6,800 bases of DNA from Cellulomonas sp. (GTDB lineage: Bacteria; Actinomycetota; Actinomycetes; Actinomycetales; Cellulomonadaceae). Position 1 is the first letter of the stretch. Each line of letters opens with the position of its first letter. Position numbers and translations under genes: made by a program. The notes beneath the pieces are model-generated. The model was not told the origin of the DNA. It worked only from the letters and a program-made list of their open reading frames with translations, and did not search any database. Positions 1-5,814 of this stretch are shown here, piece after piece. The DNA lies in NCBI GenBank assembly GCA_027451305.1, contig DAIDJQ010000173.1:1-6800 (forward strand), in the 5' to 3' direction.

Positions 1-24
1 CGCACGGCAACGGGTTGCCGTGCG
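1..24. repeat. Perfect 11-bp inverted repeat (hairpin or operator) at the left edge
   Basis: The arms CGCACGGCAAC (1-11) and GTTGCCGTGCG (14-24) are exact reverse complements separated by only GG. As RNA it would fold as about 10 bp with a 4-base loop. No T-run follows, so it is not a classical intrinsic terminator. It may be a dyad operator or the end of an upstream transcription unit. The window begins at its first base, so the arms could extend further left. Confidence 0.6.
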
Positions 25-68
25 TTGCCCTACGTGCCTCGGCAGGGCATGGGGCAACAGACGGCAAC
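14..68. repeat. Imperfect 17-bp inverted repeat built from GTTGCC boxes
   Basis: Positions 14-30 and 52-68 are reverse complements at 15 of 17 bases, around a 21-base centre. Each arm contains two GTTGCC boxes exactly 10 bp apart (14 and 24; 53 and 63 on the opposite strand). A fifth box, inverted, lies at 6-11. The 10-bp step places paired boxes on the same face of the helix, as expected for cooperative repressor or activator binding. An RNA fold that competes with the 1-24 hairpin is the alternative. The function and the bound regulator are unknown. Confidence 0.5.
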
Positions 69-251
69 CGCTTGCTCCTGCACGAGCGCACCGCCCTTAC
101 TTGCTCCGGACGGCGCACCGCCACCAGCACCTGCGCCCCCCCGTCACCACGTCGCGGAGCCTCCGCACGACCCATGGCTGACGTGCTTCGACCAGAAGCA
201 GAACCCGACGACGACGTCACGATCTCGACCTGACGTGCCCCCTGCGGGACG

Positions 252-265
252 GCCGCGATCGCGGC
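252..265. repeat. 14-bp perfect palindrome, possible operator
   Basis: GCCGCGATCGCGGC reads identically on both strands with no spacer. Its core CGCGATCG recurs at 383-390, inside the right flank of the hairpin nearer the gene. It lies about 195 bp upstream of the binding-protein start. A dimeric regulator site is possible, but CG-rich palindromes arise more easily by chance in such DNA. Confidence 0.4.
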
Positions 266-356
266 GCCACCGGTGACGCTGCGAGTCACTGACAGCACAG
301 CAGGACGACGCTCCAGAACGCCCCTCGGCCGCAGCGCCCGAGCCGCGACCGCCTTC

Positions 357-387
357 TCGCGAGAGCACGACCCGTGCGGTCTCGCGA
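357..387 (+). promoter_or_regulatory. Long stem-loop upstream of the solute-binding protein gene
   Basis: TCGCGAGA (357-364) pairs exactly with TCTCGCGA (380-387). Inside this, GCACG (365-369) pairs with CGTGC (373-377) around the loop ACC. Only GG at 378-379 is left as a bulge, giving 13 base pairs in 31 bases. The structure ends 72 bases before the start codon at 460 and has no following T-run. It could be a 5'-leader structure affecting mRNA stability, or a DNA dyad operator whose half-site is TCTCGCGA. The left half-site also overlaps a 10-bp palindrome, TCTCGCGAGA, at 355-364. Confidence 0.5.
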
Positions 388-448
388 TCGGACGCCGCGA
401 ACTCATCAATGTCGATGAACCCCCGGGTCGCTGGCCCCGGCAGTCATG

Positions 449-453
449 AGGAG
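449..453 (+). promoter_or_regulatory. Strong ribosome binding site of the solute-binding protein gene
   Basis: AGGAG at 449-453, within a longer purine run to 460, sits six bases before ATG 460. It decides the start. The in-frame ATGs at 409 and 415 have no comparable site and would put a 17-residue or 15-residue non-signal extension in front of the lipoprotein signal peptide. Confidence 0.8.
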
Positions 454-459
454 AGAAGA

Positions 460-2010
460 ATGAGACCACGTCCACAGGTGACGATCGCCGCTGTCGCGAC
501 GGCGGCGACGCTCGTGCTCGCCGGGTGCTCCGGCGCCAGCACGGCGGCCGGAGGTTCGGCCGCGTCGGGCTCCGCGACCAAGGGCGGGACGCTGACGATC
601 GCCACCGTTGTCGACGTCAAGTCGTTCGACCCGGCGCAGGCGCACATCGGCCACTACGTCCAGTACGACCAGCCCGTCTACGACACGCTGATCCGCCGCA
701 AGCCGGACAACACGCTGGTCCCGATGCTCGCGACGACGTGGGCGTACAACGCCGACAAGACGGTCCTGACGCTCACCCTGCGCAGCGGCGTCACGTTCAG
801 CGACGGGACCACGCTCGACGCGAACGCGGTCAAGGTCAACCTCGACAGGTTCCGCACGGGCAACGGCCCGGACGCCTCGACCGTCGCGCTCATCAGCGAC
901 GTCACGGCCAAGGACCCCACCACGGTCGTCATCACGCTCAAGGCGCCGGACCCCTCGCTCCTCCTCGACCTCGCGACGCAGGACAGCTTCATCGCGAGCC
1001 CGAAGGCGATCGACGGCGGGAAGATCGCGACCGCACCGGTCGGCAGCGGTCCGTACACCCTCGACGCCGCTGCCACGGTGCCTGGGTCCACCTACACGTT
1101 CGTCAAGCGCACGGGCTACTGGGACCCGTCGCTCCAGGTGTACGACACCATCGTCCTCAAGCCCATCACGGACACCAAGGCGACCCTGAACGCGCTGCTC
1201 TCCGGCCAGGTGGACGCGGCCAACATCGCGGTGAAGGACGCGGCCCAGGCCGCGTCCGCTGGGCTCACGGAGTACAAGTACGGCACCGACTGGCAGGGGC
1301 TGCTCATCTTCGACCGGAACGGTACGACCGTCCCGGCGCTGAAGGACGTGCGGGTGCGCCAGGCGATCAACTACGCGTTGGACAAGGCCACGATCCTCAA
1401 GCAGGTCAACCTGAACCTCGGCACGGTCACGAGCCAGGTCTTCGGGCCGGCGACGACGGCCTACCAGAAGTCGCTGGACGGCGCCTACCCGTACGACCCC
1501 GCGAAGGCCAAGGACCTGATGGCGCAGGCCGGGTTCGCGAGCGGGTTCTCGGTGTCCATGCCGACCGTCGCCGGTTTCATGGACCCCGCGCTCACCGCCG
1601 GCATCGGTCAGAACCTCAAGGACATCGGCATCACCGTGAACTGGCAGAACGTCTCCGGCTCCGACTTCATCGGCGACCTCGTCAAGGGCAAGTTCCCGAT
1701 GGCGTGGTTCTCGCTGTTCCAGGGTTCGCCGTGGACGGCGAGCAACCAGATCCTCACGCCCAACGCCACGTACAACCCGAACCACACGACGGACCCGAAG
1801 GTCGAGTCGCTCATCGCCACGATCCAGACCGGCACCGACGCCGAGCAGGCGAGCGCCGCGACGGAGCTGAACTCGTACATCACGAGCCAGGCGTGGTTCG
1901 CCCCGTTGTACCGGCCGGACTTCACGTTCTTCACGGACAAGAAGACGACCACCCAGGCGCAGGCCATGCAGGCGGTCCCGTCGATCTACGGCTACGCGCC
2001 GGCCTCCTAG
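460..2010 (+). CDS. ABC transporter solute-binding lipoprotein, family 5 (peptide/nickel/oligosaccharide type)
   Basis: This 516-residue protein is the extracellular receptor of the import system encoded downstream. Residues 1-22 are a signal peptide with basic N-terminus (R2, R4), a hydrophobic stretch and the lipobox L20-A21-G22-C23, so C23 should be lipidated and membrane-anchored. Residues 24-41 are a Ser/Gly/Ala linker. The SBP_bac_5 fold follows: the segment around YDTLIRR (74-80) and LATTW (90-94), the VTFSDGTTLDA block (111-121), PVGSGPY (193-199), VRQAINYALDK (299-309) and YDPAKAKDLMAQAG (345-358) are all typical of the family, and the length is normal. It is the first gene of the operon and is separated from the first permease by 73 bp with a strong hairpin. 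The family binds peptides, nickel chelates, opines and plant or microbial oligosaccharides, and sequence alone does not say which. The oxidoreductase next to the operon favours a sugar-like ligand, which is inference. Confidence 0.93.
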   Translation: MRPRPQVTIAAVATAATLVLAGCSGASTAAGGSAASGSATKGGTLTIATVVDVKSFDPAQAHIGHYVQYDQPVYDTLIRRKPDNTLVPMLATTWAYNADKTVLTLTLRSGVTFSDGTTLDANAVKVNLDRFRTGNGPDASTVALISDVTAKDPTTVVITLKAPDPSLLLDLATQDSFIASPKAIDGGKIATAPVGSGPYTLDAAATVPGSTYTFVKRTGYWDPSLQVYDTIVLKPITDTKATLNALLSGQVDAANIAVKDAAQAASAGLTEYKYGTDWQGLLIFDRNGTTVPALKDVRVRQAINYALDKATILKQVNLNLGTVTSQVFGPATTAYQKSLDGAYPYDPAKAKDLMAQAGFASGFSVSMPTVAGFMDPALTAGIGQNLKDIGITVNWQNVSGSDFIGDLVKGKFPMAWFSLFQGSPWTASNQILTPNATYNPNHTTDPKVESLIATIQTGTDAEQASAATELNSYITSQAWFAPLYRPDFTFFTDKKTTTQAQAMQAVPSIYGYAPAS

Positions 2011-2016
2011 TCGCGG

Positions 2017-2048
2017 CGGGTCCCCGGCTCACCCGAGCCGGGGACCCG
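2017..2048 (+). terminator. Intercistronic 14-bp hairpin, likely partial terminator or mRNA stabiliser
   Basis: The bases 2017-2030 pair perfectly with 2035-2048 around the loop ACCC, giving a very G/C-rich 14-bp stem that begins six bases after the binding-protein stop. No T-run follows, so it is not a standard intrinsic terminator. Hairpins in this position in ABC import operons commonly protect the upstream mRNA or cause partial termination, which makes the binding protein more abundant than the permeases. That role here is inferred from position and structure. Confidence 0.7.
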
Positions 2049-2083
2049 TACCCCGTCCCCGCTCGCCCGACAACGGAGCAGAC

Positions 2084-3025
2084 ATGGTTGCCTTCGTCTT
2101 CCGCCGGATCGTCTCCGGCATCGTGGTGCTCGTCGTCGTCTCGACGTTGACCTTCTTCCTGCTGTACTTCTCGGCGACGAGCGTCGCCCGGAACATCCTG
2201 GGCGAGACCGCCACGCAGGCGCAGGTGCACCAGAAGGAGATCGAGCTCGGTCTCGACCAGTCGTTGGTCTCGCGCTACCTGTCATGGTTCGACCACGCGC
2301 TGCACGGGAACTTCGGCGTGTCGTGGTTCACGAGCCAGCCCGTCGTCGCAAGCATCCTCGAACGCATCCCGACGACGTTGACCATCGTGGTCGTGACGAT
2401 CGTCGTCATCGCGATCCTGTCGACGCTGATCGGGGTGGTCGCTGCCGTTCGCCGCGGCTGGGTGGACCGGGTGCTCCAGGTGGTCTCGATCGCAGGCGCG
2501 TCCGTCCCGCAGTTCATCGTCGCGATCATCGTCGTGACGTTCCTCGCGATCCGCTGGCACGTCTTCCCCGCCACGGGATACGTCGACCCGTCGCAGAGCC
2601 TGTCGGGGTGGGCCGGCTCGATCGTCCTGCCGGTGACCGCACTGGCGATCAGCGGGATCTCGTCGACGGCGCAACAGGTGCGCAGCGCGATGATCAGCGT
2701 CCTGAGTCAGGACTACGTGCGGACCTTGCGGAGCCGAGGCCTGCCACCCCGCGAGATCCTGTTCCGCCACGTCCTGCGCGCGGCGGCGCCGGCCGGGCTC
2801 ACCGTGCTGTCGCTGCAGTTCATCGCGCTGCTCGGCGGCGTGGTCGTCGTCGAGCAGATCTTCGCGCTCCCGGGGATGGGCTACCTCGCGCTGCAGTCGA
2901 CGCTCCAGGGCGACATGCCCGTCCTGATGGGGGTCATCGTCTACATCGTCCTGATCGTGGTTCTCGTGAACCTGCTCGTCGACATCGCCGTCGGCCTGCT
3001 GAACCCGAAGGCGCGTGTCGCATGA
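2084..3025 (+). CDS. ABC transporter permease, DppB/OppB type
   Basis: This 313-residue integral membrane protein forms half of the translocation channel. The first hydrophobic helix is at about 9-29, followed by an extracellular segment (about 30-95) typical of DppB-like permeases. Further helices lie near 98-120, 132-156, 178-193, 238-258 and 279-300. The cytoplasmic coupling (EAA) loop is at 210-236, containing YVRTLRSRG (211-219) with the conserved glycine G219; this loop contacts the ATPases. The block EQIFALPGMGYL (257-268) is a family signature. GGAG at 2075-2078 lies five bases before the ATG. The stop overlaps the next start as ATGA (3022-3025), so translation is probably coupled. 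Length and motifs are complete. Substrate cannot be read from the permease. Confidence 0.94.
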   Translation: MVAFVFRRIVSGIVVLVVVSTLTFFLLYFSATSVARNILGETATQAQVHQKEIELGLDQSLVSRYLSWFDHALHGNFGVSWFTSQPVVASILERIPTTLTIVVVTIVVIAILSTLIGVVAAVRRGWVDRVLQVVSIAGASVPQFIVAIIVVTFLAIRWHVFPATGYVDPSQSLSGWAGSIVLPVTALAISGISSTAQQVRSAMISVLSQDYVRTLRSRGLPPREILFRHVLRAAAPAGLTVLSLQFIALLGGVVVVEQIFALPGMGYLALQSTLQGDMPVLMGVIVYIVLIVVLVNLLVDIAVGLLNPKARVA

Positions 3026-4860
3026 CCGACGCAACCGCACGTCCCGAGCCGGTCGCGACCCCTGCGGGGGTCGCGCGACCCGGGGTGGTCGCACGCCTCG
3101 TGCACAACCCCCTCGGACTCGCCGCGCTGGTCGTCCTGGGGATCGTCCTCGTCGTCGGCATCATCGGCCCGTGGGTGACGCCGTTCGACCCGAACCATGC
3201 GTCGCTCGCCGACGCGCTCCTGAAGCCCGGTACGGGCGGGCACCTGCTGGGTACCGACACCGCCGGCCGCGACATCTTCAGCCGGCTCGTCGTCGGTGCG
3301 CGCAGCACCCTCGTCGCGGCCGCGCTGGCAGCAGCGGTCGCCCTCGTGATCGGTCTTCCCACCGGGCTGCTCGCCGGCTTCTTCGGGAGCTGGTTCGACT
3401 CCGTGGCGAGCTGGTCCACCAACGTCCTGATGTCGCTGCCGGCGATCATCATCCTGCTCGCCGCGAGCGCGGCGCTCGGCAAGAGCGTGTGGATCTCGAT
3501 GACGATCTTCGGCGTCCTGATGTCTCCCGGCGTCTTCCGTCTCACTCGAACGTCGGTCCAGGCGGTCCGCAACGAGCTCTACGTCGACGCCGCACGCGTG
3601 GCAGGGCTGAGCAACGCGAGCATCATCGGCAAGCACATCCTCTTCGTGGTCCGCGCCCCGCTGATCATCCAGACGGCCGTCATCAGCGGCATCGCCATCT
3701 CGATCCAGGCCACCCTGGAGTTCCTCGGTCTGGGTGACGTCCTCGTCCCCACGTGGGGCGTGATGCTCAACGAGGGCTTCATCAACATCTTCAACGCGCC
3801 GACCCTCGTGATCTGGCCCGGGATCGCGATCTCCCTGACGATCGGCTCGTTCGTCGTCCTGGGCAACGCCCTCCGCGACGCCTTGGAGGACAAGCCCAGG
3901 GCGGCGAAGACCAAGCGCATCGCGCGCACCTCGGCGCCGTCCGCCCGCGCGGTGGCTGCCGCGCCGACCCCCTCCGCCCACCTGCTGACGGTCTCCGGCC
4001 TCGGGGTCGGGTACCCGCAGGCGGGCGGCCGGATCACGACCGTCGTCTCGGACGTCTCGTTCCACGTCGACCGCGGCGAGGTGCTCGGCATCGTCGGCGA
4101 GTCCGGCTCGGGCAAGACGCAGACCGCGTTCTCCATCCTCGGTCTGCTGCCCGACGAGGCGGAGATCACGCACGGCAGCGTCGTCTTCGACGGCACCACG
4201 CTCGTGTCCGCAGACGGCGGCCGCCTCTCGCAGGGGCGCCTCGCGGCGTTCCGTGGCAAGCGCATCGCCTACATCCCGCAGGAGCCGATGAGCAACCTCG
4301 ACCCCAACTTCACCATCGGGCACCAGCTGGTGCGGCCGATGGTCAAGGTCCTCGGGCTGTCGAAGAGCGACGCCAGGACGCGTGCCCTCGAGCTCTTGTC
4401 CGTCGTGGGCATCACCAACCCGAGACGAACCTTCGACGCCTACCCGCACGAGGTCTCGGGAGGCATGGCGCAGCGGGTGCTGATCGCCGGCGCGGTCAGC
4501 TGCAACCCGGACCTGCTCATCGCCGACGAGCCGACCACCGCGCTGGACGTGACCGTCCAGGCCGAGGTGCTCGACCTGCTCCGCGACATCCAGGCGAGGT
4601 CCTCCATGGGCGTCGTCCTGGTCACGCACAACTTCGGCGTCGTGGCCGACCTCTGCGACCGCGTCGTGGTGATGCAGAACGGCCGACTCGTCGAGGCCGG
4701 AGCCGTCCGGGACATCCTTCGCAACCCGCAGGAGCCCTACACGAAGGCACTCCTCGGAGCGATGCTCGAGGGCAAGCCCCCGATGACGATGCTCACCACG
4801 GGCGCGTCCGTCGGCACCCGCAGCCGCCGCGAGGACCTCACAGCGAAGTCAGGTGCATGA
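3022..4860 (+). CDS. Fused ABC permease (DppC type) and ATPase (DppD type)
   Basis: This 612-residue chain joins two proteins that are separate in the classical Dpp/Opp systems. Residues 1-290 are the second permease: first helix about 32-52, the DppC signature LLGTDTAGRDIFSRLVVGAR (75-94), coupling loop around YVDAARVAG (187-195), and last helix about 262-283. An Ala/Pro/basic linker (about 290-320) leads to an ABC ATPase: Walker A GESGSGKT (359-366), Q-loop Q420, signature VSGGM (478-482), Walker B LLIADE (498-503), D-loop ALD (507-509), H-loop H536, and an oligopeptide-type C-terminal tail around NPQEPYTKALLGAM (568-581). All catalytic residues are present, so this nucleotide site should be active. 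No stop, frameshift or ribosome binding site separates the halves. GTG 3952 (V311) is in frame in the linker but lacks a purine-rich site. The start overlaps the upstream stop (ATGA) and the end overlaps the next gene. Such permease/ATPase fusions are known in actinobacterial peptide-type transporters. Confidence 0.92.
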   Translation: MTDATARPEPVATPAGVARPGVVARLVHNPLGLAALVVLGIVLVVGIIGPWVTPFDPNHASLADALLKPGTGGHLLGTDTAGRDIFSRLVVGARSTLVAAALAAAVALVIGLPTGLLAGFFGSWFDSVASWSTNVLMSLPAIIILLAASAALGKSVWISMTIFGVLMSPGVFRLTRTSVQAVRNELYVDAARVAGLSNASIIGKHILFVVRAPLIIQTAVISGIAISIQATLEFLGLGDVLVPTWGVMLNEGFINIFNAPTLVIWPGIAISLTIGSFVVLGNALRDALEDKPRAAKTKRIARTSAPSARAVAAAPTPSAHLLTVSGLGVGYPQAGGRITTVVSDVSFHVDRGEVLGIVGESGSGKTQTAFSILGLLPDEAEITHGSVVFDGTTLVSADGGRLSQGRLAAFRGKRIAYIPQEPMSNLDPNFTIGHQLVRPMVKVLGLSKSDARTRALELLSVVGITNPRRTFDAYPHEVSGGMAQRVLIAGAVSCNPDLLIADEPTTALDVTVQAEVLDLLRDIQARSSMGVVLVTHNFGVVADLCDRVVVMQNGRLVEAGAVRDILRNPQEPYTKALLGAMLEGKPPMTMLTTGASVGTRSRREDLTAKSGA

Positions 4861-5753
4861 TGACCAGCCCCATCGAGACCGCCGCCCGCACCGACGAGCG
4901 ACTGCTCCGTGTACGGGACCTCGTGGTGCAGTACCCCGGCAAGGGCTTTCGCGCTGCACCGTTCCGCGCCCTCGACCACGTGTCGATCGAGATCGGTCGT
5001 GGCGAGACGCTCGGCCTGGTCGGCGAGTCCGGCTCGGGCAAGACCACCCTCGGTCGCGCGATCCTCGGGCTCGCTCCGGTCAGCGACGGATCCGTCACCT
5101 TCGAGGGCAAGGACATCAGCCACGCGAGCCGGCAGGCCCGCCGTGGGCTGAGCCGCGACCTGCAGGTCGTCTTCCAGGACCCCTACACGTCGCTCAACCC
5201 GTCCATGACCATCGGCAACATCCTCGCCGAGCCTCTGACGGTCCAGGGGCGCAGCGGGGCACAGGCCCGCACGCGTGTGCGTGAGGTCCTCGACGAGGTC
5301 GGCATGCCGCAGGACACGGTCGGTCGGCTCCCGCGGGAGTTCAGCGGCGGCCAGCGGCAGCGCATCGCCATCGCGCGAGCTCTCACGCTGTCGCCCAAGC
5401 TCATCGTCTGCGACGAACCGGTGAGCGCTCTCGACCTGTCCACGCAGGCCAAGGTCCTCGACCTCTTCCTGGAGATCCAACGAGACACCGGCGTCTCGTA
5501 CCTGTTCGTCTCGCACGACCTGGACGTCGTGCGACACATCAGCCATCGCGTCGCCGTGATGTACCACGGCGAGATCGTCGAGCAGGGGGCTGCGGCGCAG
5601 GTCACGAGCGAGCCCGAGCACCCGTACACGCAGCGGCTGCTGCTCGCCTCGCCCGTACCGGACCCGGACCGTCAGGAGCAGCGTCGGGCCAACCGGATCC
5701 GGCTGATCGAGGAGCAGGCCGAGCAGCACCGTCAGGCCGGGGCCGTTGCCTGA
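4857..5753 (+). CDS. ABC transporter ATP-binding protein, DppF/OppF type
   Basis: This 298-residue cytoplasmic ATPase is the partner of the ATPase half of the preceding fusion; together they would form the heterodimeric motor. Visible motifs are Walker A GESGSGKT (56-63), Q-loop Q107 in VVFQDPYTSLNPS (104-116), signature FSGGQRQRIAIARAL (162-176), Walker B LIVCDE (182-187), D-loop ALD (191-193) and H-loop SHD with H220. The tail EHPYTQRLLLASPVPDP (254-270) is the oligopeptide-transporter C-terminal segment. The only cysteine in the chain is C185 in Walker B, so the cysteine cluster seen in some relatives' tails is absent. Start choice: ATG 4857 overlaps the upstream stop as ATGATGA, and ATG 4860 is in frame one codon later with slightly better spacing from AGG 4851-4853. 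Either is plausible and the difference is one residue. The gene ends within a pair of alternative stem-loops. Confidence 0.93.
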   Translation: MMTSPIETAARTDERLLRVRDLVVQYPGKGFRAAPFRALDHVSIEIGRGETLGLVGESGSGKTTLGRAILGLAPVSDGSVTFEGKDISHASRQARRGLSRDLQVVFQDPYTSLNPSMTIGNILAEPLTVQGRSGAQARTRVREVLDEVGMPQDTVGRLPREFSGGQRQRIAIARALTLSPKLIVCDEPVSALDLSTQAKVLDLFLEIQRDTGVSYLFVSHDLDVVRHISHRVAVMYHGEIVEQGAAAQVTSEPEHPYTQRLLLASPVPDPDRQEQRRANRIRLIEEQAEQHRQAGAVA

Positions 5754-5761
5754 CGGCCCCG
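5729..5761 (+). promoter_or_regulatory. Two mutually exclusive stem-loops across the end of the transporter genes
   Basis: Stem A pairs CCGTCAGGC (5729-5737) with GCCTGACGG (5748-5756), nine perfect pairs. Stem B pairs 5738-5746 with 5753-5761, also nine perfect pairs, with loop TGCCTG. They share 5753-5756, so only one can form fully. Both include the ATPase stop codon at 5751-5753. No T-run follows. They could weaken readthrough into the oxidoreductase gene or mark the mRNA end, and could also be chance in such G/C-rich DNA. Confidence 0.4.
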
Positions 5762-5814
5762 TGGCACCCCAGGCAGACGTCATGGGAACGAGAAGCGAAG
5801 GAATGGACGGACGG

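Larger units (their letters stand above)
69..459. other. Gene-free leader upstream of the transporter operon
   Basis: I see no convincing gene here. The short open frames, for example 15-233 and 25-276 on the plus strand and 144-368 on the minus strand, encode low-complexity Arg/Pro/Ser/Thr-rich peptides with no recognisable family and no clear ribosome binding site. The stretch contains a 14-bp palindrome (252-265), a hairpin (357-387) and a run of seven C (136-142). It presumably carries the operon promoter, but I cannot place -35 and -10 boxes with confidence. A tail of an upstream gene in the plus-strand frame ending at 233 cannot be fully excluded. Confidence 0.55.

Noticed and set aside
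112..137. 6-bp inverted repeat GGCGCA/TGCGCC
   Set aside because: The arms are short, the loop is 14 bases and the sequence is G/C-rich, so this is easily chance.
15..276. Short plus-strand open frames at the left edge
   Set aside because: They overlap the inverted-repeat cluster, encode Arg/Pro/Ser/Thr-rich peptides without a family, and have no clear start signal.
409..459. Upstream in-frame ATG starts (409, 415) for the binding protein
   Set aside because: They lack a ribosome site and would bury the signal peptide. ATG 460 has AGGAG at ideal spacing.
446..463. Five-codon mini-ORF (MRREE) whose stop overlaps the binding-protein start
   Set aside because: It has no ribosome site of its own and consists of the Shine-Dalgarno purine run, so it is most likely chance.
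406..1785. Long open frame of 459 codons on the minus strand
   Set aside because: It is antisense to the binding-protein gene, which has a lipobox and family motifs. The translation is Arg/Asp/Val-rich low complexity, as expected for the complement of high-GC coding DNA.
525..2150. Second plus-strand open frame of 541 codons over the binding-protein gene
   Set aside because: It is an out-of-frame Arg/His/Gly-rich translation with no motifs. The frame starting at 460 has all the family signatures.
2284..3021. Extending the fusion protein upstream of 3022
   Set aside because: The extension lies out of frame within the first permease and reads as low-complexity Arg-rich sequence. ATG 3022 overlaps the upstream stop and begins a normal permease N-terminus.
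2941..4629. Long open frame of 562 codons on the minus strand
   Set aside because: It mirrors the permease-ATPase fusion and has no recognisable domain, being a high-GC shadow.
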